Assembly: GCA_030068145.1 (NCBI GenBank)
Contig: JAPJBO010000389.1
Span: forward strand, 1-64,000
From: Diplonema papillatum
Lineage: Eukaryota > Euglenozoa > Diplonemea > Diplonemida > Diplonemidae
Length of the DNA: 64,000 bases
Direction: 5' to 3'
The notes beneath the pieces were generated by a model that saw only the letters and a list, made by a program, of their open reading frames with translations, made no database searches and was not told the DNA's origin. This document shows positions 8,401 to 18,343 of the stretch, piece after piece; positions within the stretch are counted from its first letter, which is position 1, and each line of letters starts with the position of its first letter. The position numbers were made by a program, and so were the translations under genes.

Positions 8401-10059
8401 GCTAATGGGCCCCTCACAACGCTTGAACGCATGCATCGTCGTGCCCTTACCCTCATCCTGGGCTGTCGCAAAGGCGTCGCTGAATTCGCCGGGCAACAGG
8501 AGACTGGTATCCTCCCGATCCGCGCGCTCGCAAAGTGCAGGATCGCGGCCCTCCGGGAGAAGGTTGAATTCAACAAGGTTCTGTGGGCGCACGAGCTTTC
8601 CCTGGACACGCTCCTGAAGTCGACGTCCGACAACATCCGCAAGAAAGCGGGCACGGACGGTTGCCGTCGGGAGCTCCGCGACTTCCATTTGTTCGCCCCC
8701 TGGGTTCCCAGGCCCGACGTCGAGATCTACACGTCGCTGAAAGTCCGCAAGCACGCCAGCAATGCGGAGAAAAAACAAGCGGTGCTGAAACGCCTGGCGG
8801 AACTACCCCACCCGGACTGCGTCGCCTGGCCAGACGGCTCCGTTGTACACGGTGACCCCCCTCTGCCCTCGATCTGCGACGCCAACGCCAGCGCTGCCCT
8901 ACGCCCGTGGCTGAGGAGCACGGCGGACCGTACGACCTGGGGGGCTGCCGGCGTGTTTATTGATCTTGGGCCGTCGGTCACCATCAAGCCGGACCACGGC
9001 CTGCCCGTCAAGCCCACCGGCGACCGACGCACGTTCGATGCCTCTTTGCCCGCCGGCAAGCACCCGCACAGCTACCGCGCCGAGGAGTTCGCGCTCTACA
9101 GCTGCCTGAAGTTCCTCCTGCGCCTCCTCCCGCCAACCCCGACGCCGCTCAACATCCTCGTCCTCAGTGACTCTCAGTCACTCCTGATGACGCTGAGCCA
9201 CGGCCCCCATTGCCAGACGCAGCCGTACCCAATCGCGATCTGGCTGCACCTGGCCGAGTTGGAGTCGCTGGGTTACACCGTGACGCTGCAGTTCGTCTTC
9301 GGCCACTGCGGCCTCGAAGGCAATGAGAGGGCGGACAAGACCGCAAAACGTGGTGCACTCGCGTTCATGCGGGCGGCCACCGACGCCGCGGCCAAGAATC
9401 AACCCCCTCCGCTCTCGGCACGCCTCTGCGCCACGGCCGCTAACGGCCGCTATCGTTCCGTCCTCTGGCTGGAGAGCAGTGAAGCTGGAGCACGAGACGC
9501 CTTGGACAGGGCCACCCTCCTCAGGAACCCGTCGTCGTTCGCCAGGTTGGTCTTTGGCCGCCGCATCCCCCGCCCCAAGCACTTGGCACCACGGGCGGAA
9601 AGAGAGGTGCGGCAGCTCCGCACTGGCCACCACCACCTGGTGATGACCATGTACGCCACCGAATGGCGCGACCTCTCGAGGGCGGATCGCAGACAGGCGT
9701 TTCTCCCGTGCCCTATTTGCGGCACCCGGTCGTTGGCCCCGCTGCTCCACCTCTTCGTCGGGTGTGACGCCCCTGCAGCTGTGCAATCCCGGCTGACGAT
9801 GGACGCCGATCTCGACGCGAAGAGCCGCCTCCGCTCGAAGCCTCCGCCCGCCGATGCCATGGAGCGCCTCTGGGCAATCCTCTTCGTCTTCCCGGAACTC
9901 GCCCTGGCCTACCTGCAGAGGTGCGGCACTCTGCCGAGCTACGCCATCCTCGCCGGTCAGGCGTCCGGCGAGCCCGTGGGTGGCGGCGCCAATCGCTCGA
10001 TCACGCCTGACGCCGCCTCCTCGCGCTCCGCCGACTCGGAAGACGCGATCTCGCGCTGA
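5500..10059 (+). CDS. LINE A ORF2 protein: APE endonuclease, reverse transcriptase, RNase H, CCHC knuckle
   Basis: ORF2 drives target-primed reverse transcription. The ATG at 5500 gives 1519 aa; the frame stays open upstream to 5431, overlapping ORF1, so re-initiation from the TAA-A-ATG junction is likely. Order of domains: Pro/Arg-rich leader; APE-type endonuclease (~5710-6390) with FNCRS, QETW, GDLN, SPDVV and DHLP motifs all present; reverse transcriptase (~7120-7960) with LSFDLANAFDTVDH, GVPQGTVLGPLLF and the YADD box at 7798-7809; RNase H (~8815-9350) with PDGS, AEE, LSDSQS and the GHCGLEGNERAD motif; a CPIC...HLFVGC knuckle near 9707-9765. No catalytic residue is visibly lost, so the protein may be active. 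Confidence 0.92.
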   Translation: MQSPPHRGVTPPDAHHRAHPAGPPPTPGAPPRAANTNTASRREPAPPPGRGRRRRRTASTPAAAAPFDPDSILLIVSFNCRSFWARESIPGGTNSISRGVANMSPRIPDILLLQETWLSSKSLPPRLDGYRVFRRDRDGDARGGGVLIFVRTSLLATEIPPPDIDADSSLDCVAVEITRIGLPPLRVYNVYRPPRKEGRDLCMEPFPMDDHVVIAGDLNVHHPDWSRGAENTGGKILRDWLVEASAMTLNDPSVSTMAYRPHARYSSPDVVISTPTSNIRNWRVLDSWGTTRDHLPMAFEVPRGYSQPRVLRKTWFSWARADWDGMMEHLDEESSALLANRPATNVQFAKRVASTFRRAVHQFVPRYRQGRPYKEWWTPGLSALERVKGAAFTDLLADPDAPHAQRAYSDAVARFASAATQAKAAHWNAFSGRINRCTDIGLLFRLIRKIDGRTQQNNIPPIRLGHSYYVAADGKTELFGDHLKRVCGGSTATKPPPWFPAKEPSNDDAGCGLITADELDRALDNLDPKTSLDPDGLCSEFLRRLTDGARALILELVNISWEEGFVPESWRDAHVVPVPKPGRDHSLPEGYRPISLTSVISKVMEVIVKNRLEYLTESPQHPEVRRFNSRQGGFRKGRGPEEQLFSIVSALDSARNRLLFTCLLSFDLANAFDTVDHGKLMDILQRRGVPAKFLRWIEAFLRNRRAAYKIDGATGRSFDLNTGVPQGTVLGPLLFLYYIDDLGSDLDRLQRRIHQDNVGATITFSLYADDDGVAVEARTFAALEQYAQDVVDVVERWTAQALMSLSVLKTRGVFFVGKNAAPFPPPNVVFKATRADVPVPPADTERRVSAEGRLVGTNTPHDGKTFVGIAFGPVTEANAGLTLLHSVVTLQWVDKVKLLGLTIDQGFTFLPHLQRVVDGFSLRMNLLRHLAGKDYGFNGTVLRTLYLSYVLPTYTYALGIYGPFILPANGPLTTLERMHRRALTLILGCRKGVAEFAGQQETGILPIRALAKCRIAALREKVEFNKVLWAHELSLDTLLKSTSDNIRKKAGTDGCRRELRDFHLFAPWVPRPDVEIYTSLKVRKHASNAEKKQAVLKRLAELPHPDCVAWPDGSVVHGDPPLPSICDANASAALRPWLRSTADRTTWGAAGVFIDLGPSVTIKPDHGLPVKPTGDRRTFDASLPAGKHPHSYRAEEFALYSCLKFLLRLLPPTPTPLNILVLSDSQSLLMTLSHGPHCQTQPYPIAIWLHLAELESLGYTVTLQFVFGHCGLEGNERADKTAKRGALAFMRAATDAAAKNQPPPLSARLCATAANGRYRSVLWLESSEAGARDALDRATLLRNPSSFARLVFGRRIPRPKHLAPRAEREVRQLRTGHHHLVMTMYATEWRDLSRADRRQAFLPCPICGTRSLAPLLHLFVGCDAPAAVQSRLTMDADLDAKSRLRSKPPPADAMERLWAILFVFPELALAYLQRCGTLPSYAILAGQASGEPVGGGANRSITPDAASSRSADSEDAISR

Positions 10060-10770
10060 GGGCGCTCGCCACCTGCTTGCGCGCTGCTGGCTGAACGGCG
10101 AGCTCGGGGCTGTTGCCCATTTGAACATGCAATGTAAATAGCCTCTATTCGAGCCAACCCGGCTTCTCCTGCAACAATTCTGAAACTGTATTGTATTTGG
10201 GACTAGATAATGGCGCTGAGCAAGCTTTATTTTTCCCTGGCGAAAAGCATAGCCGGGGCAGAGTCAGCGGGCGCCGGCCTACGGACCGTGCCCAGTTACG
10301 GGCCAGTACACAGCCATAGTCAGTCCCCAACGTCCCGCCGGTGCCTCGATACCCGGCCGTCAAGGCCCTACGGGGAGAGGCACCGCAATCAAACAAGCAA
10401 CCGTGTGCTCCGCCACACCACACCATCCTTTCATTCCACCATGCTTCCCACATTCCAACACTCTCCCCCCCTCCGAGTTCCAGTGGCAGAGAAAGAAAGA
10501 AAGAAGCCAGAGGTCTCCCGGGTCTTCCACCTGACCTCACTCAACCGCCACCTGGCTGGTTTGTGTGAAAGGCTCAGATACTGGACACCCACGCACTGAT
10601 AACCCCCCTGTTCCATAGCCCATCTCTCTTGCATGTGTCTTGTGTCTCTCTGGCATGCCTTCCGGCCCGAAGAGGCCCGTAAAGCCTGCCCGAAAACTGG
10701 AACGCGGCTCTCCGGAGCCGCCAAAAGAATGTGGTGCCTCTTGCAAAAAAAAAAAAAAAAAAAAATGGAG

Positions 10771-10842
10771 TCCGCCATAGTATAGTGGTTAGAACACCCG
10801 GCTCTCACCCGGGAGACCCGGGTTCAATTCCCGGTGGCGGAA
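10771..10842 (+). tRNA. tRNA-Glu (CTC)
   Basis: The sequence folds as a complete intronless tRNA. The acceptor stem pairs TCCGCCA (10771-10777) with TGGCGGA (10835-10841), with discriminator A at 10842. The anticodon arm is CCCGG-CTCTCAC-CCGGG, which puts CTC at positions 34-36 and so decodes GAG. The T arm contains GGTTCAATTCC, a good B box; the A box lies in TAGTATAGTGGTTAG. It starts 5 bp after the poly(A) tail of LINE A and ends 14 bp before a large tandem array, yet looks intact and functional. Confidence 0.95.
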
Positions 10843-10843
10843 C

Positions 10844-10847
10844 TTTT
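10844..10847 (+). terminator. Pol III terminator of the tRNA-Glu gene
   Basis: A TTTT run begins two bases after the discriminator base, the normal Pol III stop. It lies between the tRNA and the tandem array at 10857, so tRNA transcription should end before the array. Confidence 0.75.
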
Positions 10848-10856
10848 CCGGCTGTC

Positions 10857-12650
10857 TGGGACCCAAGTTTTGGGACCCAAGTTTTGGGACCCAAGTTTTG
10901 GGACCCAAGTTTTGGGACCCAAGTTTTGGGACCCAAGTTTTGGGACCCAAGTTTTGGGACCCAAGTTTTGGGACCCAAGTTTTGGGACCCAAGTTTTGGG
11001 ACCCAAGTTTTGGGACCCAAGTTTTGGGACCCAAGTTTTGGGACCCAAGTTTTGGGACCCAAGTTTTGGGACCCAAGTTTTGGGACCCAAGTTTTGGGAC
11101 CCAAGTTTGGGACCCAAGTTTTGGGACCCAAGTTTGGGACCCAAGTTTTGGACCCAAGTTTTGACCCAAGTTTGGGACCCAAGTTTTGGGACCCAAGTTT
11201 TGGGACCCAAGTTTTGGGACCCAAGTTTTGGGACCCAAGTTTTGGGACCCAAGTTTTGGGACCCAAGTTTTGGGACCCAAGTTTTGGGACCCAAGTTTTG
11301 GGACCCAAGTTTTGGGACCCAAGTTTTGGGACCCAAGTTTTGGGACCCAAGTTTTGGGACCCAAGTTTTGGGACCCAAGTTTTGGGACCCAAGTTTTGGG
11401 ACCCAAGTTTTGGGACCCAAGTTTTGGGACCCAAGTTTTGGGACCCAAGTTTTGGGACCCAAGTTTTGGGACCCAAGTTTTGGGACCCAAGTTTTGGGAC
11501 CCAAGTTTTGGGACCCAAGTTTTGGGACCCAAGTTTTGGGACCCAAGTTTGGGACCCAAGTTTGGGACCCAAGTTTTGGTTGGGACCCAAGTTTTGGGAC
11601 CCAAGTTTTGGGACCCAAGTTTTGGGACCCAAGTTTTGGGACCCAAGTTTTGGGACCCAAGTTTTGGGACCCAAGTTTTGGGACCCAAGTTTTGGGACCC
11701 AAGTTTTGGGACCCAAGTTTTGGGACCCAAGTTTTGGGACCCAAGTTTTGGGACCCAAGTTTTGGGACCCAAGTTTTGGGACCCAAGTTTTGGGACCCAA
11801 GTTTGGGACCCAAGTTTGGGACCCAAGTTTGGGACCCAAGTTTGGGACCCAAGTTTGGGACCCAAGTTTGGGACCCAAGTTTGGGACCCAAGTTTGGGAC
11901 CCAAGTTTGGGACCCAAGTTTGGGACCCAAGTTTTGGACCCAAGTTTTGGGACCCAAGTTTTGGACCCAAGTTTTGGGACCCAAGTTTTGGACCCAAGTT
12001 TTGGGACCCAAGTTTTGGGATCCAAGTTTGGGACCCAAGTTTGGGACCCAAGTTTGGGACCCAAGTTTGGGACCCAAGTTTGGGACCCAAGTTTGGGACC
12101 CAAGTTTTGTTGGGACCCAAGTTTGGGACCCAAGTTTTGGGACCCAAGTTTTGGGACCCAAGTTTTGGGACCCAAGTTTTGGGACCCAAGTTTTGGGACC
12201 CAAGTTTTGGACCCAAGTTTGGGACCCAAGTTTTGGGACCCAAGTTTTGGGACCCAAGTTTTGGGACCCAAGTTTTGGGACCCAAGTTTGGGACCCAAGT
12301 TTTGGGACCCAAGTTTGGGACCCAAGTTTGGGACCCAAGTTTGGGACCCAAGTTTGGGACCCAAGTTTGGGACCCAAGTTTGGGACCCAAGTTTGGGACC
12401 CAAGTTTGGGACCCAAGTTTGGGACCCAAGTTTGGGACCCAAGTTTGGGACCCAAGTTTGGGACCCAAGTTTTGGGACCCAAGTTTTGGGACCCAAGTTT
12501 TGGGACCCAAGTTTTGGGACCCAAGTTTTGGGACCCAAGTTTTGGGACCCAAGTTTTGGGATCCAAGTTTTGGGACCCAAGTTTGGGACCCAAGTTTGGG
12601 ACCCAAGTTTGGGACCCAAGTTTGGGACCCAAGTTTGGGACCCAAGTTTG
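10857..12650. repeat. 13/14-bp minisatellite, about 130 units
   Basis: The unit is TGGGACCCAAGTTTT with a 14-bp (TTTT) and a 13-bp (TTT) version. Blocks of one version alternate with blocks of the other: 14-mers dominate to ~11790, 13-mers near 11800-11930, 12020-12110 and 12300-12465. Each unit contains the self-complementary TTGGGACCCAA. No stop codon occurs in any frame of either strand, so all six frames are open through most of the array; this is a property of the unit, not evidence of a protein. Rare variants such as GGGATCCAAG are present. Confidence 0.97.
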
Positions 12651-12805
12651 TCCGATCTTCGACTTGCAACACTGTGCGAGAAGCTGGCGACCTACCCGCA
12701 GTGGCGGGACACCCCCCCACAAACAAGCACGACACGATCGCCGTCAATACGGACTCCTGAAGAGGCGCGCGCGGACGGAAGACGTCGACAGGCAGACCCG
12801 CAAGG
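12651..12805. other. Short unassigned segment between minisatellite and hAT-like element
   Basis: No gene is recognised. The segment ends in CGCAAGG, which is repeated on the far side of the next element (14414-14420), so 12651-12805 and 14414 onward were contiguous before that insertion. Confidence 0.5.
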
Positions 12806-14413
12806 CAGGGCTGGTCGCCACACGGTTGCCACGTGTGGCCCACATTTGCCACACGAAAATGAAAAAGTCGTGTGGCGGATGTGGCGAATTTTTCCGGTTT
12901 TTTTTCCCTCCTGAAAACCGGCCGCAATTGCCGTATAACCACCATATCCGTGTTTTTTTTTGGAGTTTTTTGGGATTTTTACGACAGGTACCCGATTCCA
13001 GCCAGTACAAGCCTGCTTTGTGGCCCTGCACTGTAGTAACCAGCTCTGCCAGCTTCTGGTGAATGTCGCCGTGAAGCAACTCACCAACTCGCACAGAAAA
13101 CGGGTGACCACCCAGGTTTTCGTGTCGTTATGATGAAAAGTATGATGTGTCGCATGCATCGAGTGCAGGAACACGGTGTCTCGCTGACTCTGAGTCTGAG
13201 GGACGTGTCGCTAAGGACCGTCGGAGTCAGGGCAATATGTTAGTACATCAGCGATACGTGCAGCTACAGCGGGGCACAGCGCACGTGCATCGTTTACGTC
13301 ACGCCGGTCACGCACAACTTCGGGTCGAAGCTCGACCTATGCTCGAAGTGGACATTGGAGTTGCGCAAGCTCCCTCAGCCCCGCGAGAGATGTATACCGC
13401 ATTGACCCATTGATTGGGTCCACAACGAACACCCACTAACCCAGTGACCCACCTGACGACAACCAGTGGCCAACCACTGCGTGACTCAGTCACGTGTCAG
13501 TGTCTGGGTGTCTAACGCCCGAAGGCTGTGGTGCGGCCTTATAATAATAAGGCTTATTCAACAACCGGGAAAGGCAAGCCTGCGGCTGCTCCGTCTACTT
13601 TGTTGAAAACTGGACGCTAAACGGTGGTCGTGACCGACGGCCAGTGGGCATCATCCCCTCGCGTGCTGGCCCCTGGCAGCTGGATGCTGTCCTCTCTTGC
13701 GGTGGCCCGGGTGGGTGTCCACCGAGGGGTGGTTCCTTGCCCGTGGGAAGGCCGTGCTTCGCGCAGGAACCCCGGCTGAGGGGTTCGTCCCTCGCGCGGT
13801 CGGTGCTGGCGCGGTGAGAGTCGTCTCCTCGCCGCCGCCGCGGCAGGGGTGTTGCCCCCTCCCGCAGGGTTGTCATCCCTTCGAGTCCGACGACCGTTAC
13901 CACACCAGGCACGTAAACACACGGAGCTTGCACATACCCAACTGTTCCCCACATACCCAACTGTTACGGTTGAGAAACGTCCCCAAGACTCAGAGTGTCG
14001 TCCCTGTTCCTCGAGTAAGTTGACTCCGCCAGGCTGGATGGCGTCCTGTAACTGGACCTGTTCCTGCACTCGATGCATAATTTTCATCCCAACGACACAA
14101 GAACCTGGGGTTTCACCCGTTTTCTGTGCGAGTGAGTGAGTTGCTTCACGGCGACATTCACCAGATGTTAACAGAACTGTACAGGGCCACAAAGCAGCTT
14201 GTACTGGCTGGGATCGGGTACCTGTCGTAAAAATCCCAAAAAAACTCCAAAAAGAACACAAAAAAAGGGGGATATGGTGGCTATACGGCAATTGCGGCCG
14301 GTTTTCAGGAGGGAAAAAAAACCGAAAAAATTCGCCACATCCGCCACACGACTTTTTCATTTTCGTGTGGCAAATGTGGGCCACACGTGGCAACCGTGTG
14401 GCGACCAGCCCTG
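12806..14413. mobile_element. Non-autonomous hAT-like transposon with ~370-bp inverted ends
   Basis: The left arm (12806 to about 13175) and right arm (about 14064 to 14413) are inverted copies with small indels. The element starts CAGGGCTGG and ends CCAGCCCTG, the hAT terminal pattern. It is flanked by CGCAAGG at 12799-12805 and 14414-14420 (7 bp exact, 8 bp with one mismatch), fitting the usual 8-bp hAT duplication. The ~890-bp interior has no transposase. Mobilisation would need a transposase in trans; a hAT transposase remnant lies at 45.9 kb but is not shown to be related. Confidence 0.75.
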
Positions 14414-14523
14414 CGCAAGGCGAACCCGTTCGCGCCGTGGGAGCCACGGTGCCCCAGAGTGCACATCTCGGCAACACTGAGGAAGAAGTCGGAGGACGTG
14501 GAGCATAGCTGTCAGCCACAAGG

Positions 14524-14587
14524 TAGCCACTAGTGGCTAATTGGGAGCCACAAAGTAGCCACAAGCCTTGTGGCTACCTTTGTGGCT
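14524..14587. repeat. GTAGCCAC hairpin block
   Basis: A perfect 16-bp palindrome TAGCCACTAGTGGCTA lies at 14524-14539. Next to it, 14546-14565 pairs with 14567-14587 (20 bp with one bulged base). The block reuses the word AGCCACAA several times and resembles the end or core of a small palindromic element. No coding sequence is seen. Confidence 0.6.
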
Positions 14588-14654
14588 AATTATGCAAAAT
14601 TTTGATACCCAGGAAAACCACGTGAAACTAGTTTTTTCGGGACATTCCCCATTA

Positions 14655-14732
14655 TTGAGCCAATTCACCTACCCCCCCTGAAAGCGACTTGAGCTCGATT
14701 ACACTCGATTACGCGTCGATTACACTCGATCA
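14655..14732 (+). repeat. Family C LINE tail module
   Basis: The sequence runs GAGCCAATTCACCTAC, then a CTGAAAGCGACTTGAGCTC linker, then TCGATTACAC decamers. The linker part recurs inverted near 55455-55495 next to other family C tails. It is a detached 3' tail without LINE coding sequence. Confidence 0.6.
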
Positions 14733-14837
14733 GCTTTTGGTGAATTGGGGGGGTACTGTAACAATTGATTAAACACACAGCACTCAGCCAATCCTGATTA
14801 GCCGATGCAATGTGTCTATTATCGAGCCTTCTTCTGC

Positions 14838-16798
14838 CAGTGTGAGACTTAGCTATAGCTAGCTGATAGCTAGCTATAGCTAGCTAGCTCTAGCTGAAAA
14901 TAGCTAAAATAGCTAAAATAGCTGACTGAGCATTTTCAACGGAAATGTCACTATTCCGACTATTTTCTCGGATTTTGTGCCGTTTTCCACAGTTTACCGG
15001 GATTTTTCAGGCAGATGATCAGCATGAGGTTCACCGTGCTACCCCCCCCCGTGCGCCTTAAGATTTCCCCCCCCCTTCATCGGGCTTCCCCCCTGTAGAC
15101 TACTGCACAGTAGGACTGGACCTGGGTCTGGCTTGCTGCACTCTGGCAGTCTCTGCTAACAATGCTGGTAGACTTGTATCGTAGTGCCTGGGGGGAAACC
15201 CGACGCACCACAAACAATCCTTTTCATTTCCGGGTCCATTTCTCGCATCGGAGCTGATCGCGAGCAGGAATTCGAAAAAAGTCTGCCACGTGGAGTCACG
15301 GTGGACCAGCCAAGAAATGTCACCAGGGATCGATTCCTGTCCTTCCCACTGCAAACCTGGTGCGGTTTCCACGCCCGGTGCCTGCATCTTGTAAGGACCC
15401 CCGAACCACGCACATACTGGATGGTCCCTGGTCTATTTTTCACGGATCTCTTCATCGAGCAAAAAGTCGTCGAAAAAGGTCTGCTGCGTGAACCAGTAAC
15501 ATAATGCCACCACCAGGGGATCGATACCCGTCCTGCTCAATGCACACCGGGTGGTTTCCAAGCCCGGTGCTCTGCATCTTGTAAGAACCCACGGACCACG
15601 CACATACTGGTCTATTTTTCACGGATCTCTTCATCGAAGCTGATCGCGAGCAAAAAGTCGTCGAAAAAGGTCTGCTGCGTGAACCAGCAACATAATGCCA
15701 CCACCAGGGGATCGATACCCGTCCTGCTCAATGCACACCGGGTGGTCTCCAAGCCCGGTGCTCTGCATCCTGTAAGAACCCACGGACCACGCACGTAGTG
15801 TTTGATTCCCGGGTCTATTTTTCACGGATCTCTTCATCGAAGCTGATCGCGAGCAAAACTTTGTCGACAAAGGTCTGCTACGCGGACCAGCAACAGAATG
15901 CCACCAGCCAGGGGATCGATACCGTCCGTGTTCAATGCACACCTGATCAGGCTGGTGGTTTCTACGCCCGGTGCCCTGCAAATTGTAAAAACTACTGACC
16001 ACGCACATAGTTTTCTGTCTCCGGGTCTATTTTTCACGGATCTCTTCATCGGAGCTGTTCGCAAGCAAAAATTCGTCGAAAAAGGTCAGCTACATGGACC
16101 AGCGGGAAAAAGTTACCAACCAGGGGGTCGATACCCGTCTTGCTCGATGCCCACCTGGTGGTTTCCACACCCGGTGCCCTGCATCATGCACGGACCCACG
16201 AACCACGCGCATACTTTTTCGTTTTCGGGTCTATTTTTCACGGATCTCTTCATTGCAGCTGATCGCGAGCTAAAATTCGTCGAAAAAGGCCTGCCGCGTG
16301 GTCCGGCGGGAAAATGCCACCACCCAGGGGATCGATTCCCGTCCTTCTCAATCCACACGTGGCGGCTTCCACGCCCGGCGCCCTGCAACTTGTAAAGGGC
16401 CCCGAACCACGCACATAGTTTTTCGTCTCCGGGTCTATTTTTCACGGATCTCTTCATCGGAGCTGAAAACGAGCAAAAACTCGTCGAAAAAGGTTTGCTA
16501 CATGGACCAGCGGGAAAATGTCACCAGCCAGGAAATCGATACCCTGCACACGCCGTGACACGGCCCGGAGAGGGCGGGGGGGGGTACCAGGGGGGGGTTG
16601 GGCGACTCTGAAAACGAGAACGAGGCAGAAAATCTGGTTTCGTCGCAATTTTTTTGCATTTTTGGGCACCTACCTGAGGTTTTCTGACGAATAAGACGTG
16701 AACATATTTTCAGTCGTCTGGGCAGCTATTTTAGCTATTTTAGCTATAAATAGCTAAAAATAGCTAGCTGGCCAAATAGCTAGCTAAGTCTCACACTG
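14838..16798. mobile_element. TIR element D with TAGCTA subterminal repeats and an internal ~200-bp array
   Basis: The left end reads CAGTGTGAGACTTAGCTA and the right end is its inverse, TAGCTAAGTCTCACACTG. Both ends are followed inward by runs of TAGCTA/AGCTAAAA, typical subterminal repeats. CTTCTG occurs on both outer sides (14831-14836 and 16799-16804), an imperfect target duplication. The left subterminal sequence (to ~15045) is shared with a detached terminus at 24421-24586. No transposase is seen; the interior is the array at 15190-16560. hAT-like on terminus sequence, but the family is not certain. Confidence 0.65.
15190..16560. repeat. Tandem array, seven units of ~180-212 bp
   Basis: The landmark GTCTATTTTTCACGG (first unit degenerate) recurs at about 15234, 15431, 15610, 15813, 16025, 16229 and 16433, giving spacings of 197, 179, 203, 212, 204 and 204 bp. 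Each unit also carries CTGATCGCGAGC, GGGGATCGATACCCGTC and a CGCCCGGTGCCCTGCA block. ATCGATACC and the CCCGGTG blocks are partly self-complementary. No frame is conserved across units, so it is read as non-coding. Confidence 0.85.
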
Positions 16799-18343
16799 CT
16801 TCTGGGGCTAAAGATGCTGATAGCACGATCATCGAATATCGAACAAAAAGAAGCATATTCGTCTGAAAAAGGATGTAGCCAGGCAGTGCAGCAGGGGACG
16901 AGGAAGTTCGGACTGACTTGTGGAAGCAGGTTGTCGAGTGCATAGGGGCTCGGGTACCCGTTTTCCCGTATTAGCAACCTTTGCAATTTAGCGCAGCTAA
17001 TACTCGAGCCTTTTGGCATTCCCTGCGGGGCAGTTCCAGGCGATAGGGCAAGCGCTTGGCAGACACCCTGTCCTCGAAGATGTCAAGTTTCTGTTTGTGG
17101 GTTCGATCTCCCTGGCGACAACAAGGCGGTTGAAAACGGAGGCTAATCTCACCTTTAGGCACTGCAATGTCACGCATGCCATTGTCAGACGCTACCGTCT
17201 GGCATTGCGCAATTCGTGCCATAGTCGTTGGGGGTATTGACAAGGGGGTTCAGTGGACACTCATCTGTTGGCTCCTCGTTACTGCCCACGTAGGTTCCGG
17301 GAGGTCTGCTTGGCTGCACGCGGCTTGTGGTGTTGCTTCGTTCTTGAACTTTTTCTTCGGCTTCATGCGGTTCATCGTCCCGGCCTGCCCCTGGTACACG
17401 ACTCGTCTCGTCTCCGTAGCTCGTCTATCCTGCTTCACTTCGTGCTTCCATCGAGCCTACTTGCGCTGTCACATTCCGATGGGTAGTGCGTCTGCGGGAG
17501 GAACCTGCCGTTATTGTGGCTGACACACCCTGTCCCTGCGGCCTTCATCGCTGTCTGCTCTCGTGCGGCCACTGTGGGGCATGATTCCGCCTCGGATCCT
17601 CGGTTGTGCTCCTTAGCTGGATCGCTAGCTCGATAAGAAGAGCTGGTGTGTGGGCACAAGCGAATGTGGTTGCGGTTGCGGGCCGGCCGGCGTGACTGCG
17701 AGCAGACAGGCTGCATGCGCGTGGGCCCAATCGCGCCATTCACGCGGTACTCCAAAGGCCTAATCGGGCCGGGCCGGCACATACAGATTGCGACCGGGGC
17801 CAGCGTCGCACCTCGGTCTCGTCCCTTACAGCCGGAGCACGTGGCTCTCCCCAAGCCTCTGGGAAGGTGGCGGAGCTGGGAAGACGCGAGAGAAAACCAA
17901 AGTAGCGGCGGCCGACCTCTGTCTGCAAGCACGTCTCTGGCAGGGCAGTCGGCACCAAACGGAGCACAGTACCTCTTCCAAAGCAGTCGGCTGAAGCGGA
18001 GCACAGTCAATGGGCATTCAGAGAGTGCAAAGCATGTCTCTTGTAGGGCAGTGGGCAGCGGGCTTTGAGGGAAAGGTCAGCGCGGTAGCGATGACCAGGA
18101 GAACACATACAGATGGGTGGGGAGAGGCCCTGGGACTAAGGCGTGACTACCCCCGTCCCTGTCCCTCCCAGGGCGCCACCCCGAATCTAGCCTGGCTCCA
18201 CCACGGTGAAGGCCCACACCTGCGGTTTCCGTCCCTCGTATGCTTGTGCTTGGCACTTCTTGGGCCAGACAGTGGTCAACATGGTCGCTCATGGGCCAGC
18301 CAGGGGTCCACCAGTGGTCGAACCCAAAATACTAGTGTCAATT
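16799..18343. other. Unassigned 1.5-kb stretch
   Basis: This lies between element D and the family C tail. Short open frames exist on both strands but none shows a known domain, conserved start context or codon-level conservation with another copy in the window. No tRNA, long inverted repeat or tandem array was seen. Confidence 0.4.

Larger units (their letters stand above)
1583..10765 (+). mobile_element. Near complete LINE, family A (APE-RT-RNase H, I/Ingi-like)
   Basis: The element has two long open ORFs (ORF1 to 5498, ORF2 5500-10059), a ~690-bp 3' UTR and a poly(A) tail at 10745-10765. The 5' boundary is uncertain. The sequence follows the family B poly(A) at 1582 without a visible junction, and the first ~900 bp encode an astacin-like frame that may be older host sequence rather than element. 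Target site duplications could not be identified for the same reason. APE endonuclease, RT and a C-terminal RNase H plus CCHC knuckle in one ORF2 is the I/LOA/Ingi arrangement. Open ORFs and a clean tail suggest a recent insertion. Confidence 0.85.

Noticed and set aside
10857-12650. Telomere-like array (TTTTGGG words)
   Set aside because: Units are palindromic and interrupted by ACCCAAG, and the array lies between a tRNA gene and a transposon, not at an end.
10731-13062. Several 500-740 codon open frames on both strands
   Set aside because: They are by-products of the stop-free 13/14-bp repeat; all six frames are open, and no start or end is conserved.
15190-16560. CRISPR-like array
   Set aside because: Units are ~200 bp, diverged throughout, with no short constant repeat plus unique spacer pattern, and the genome is eukaryotic.
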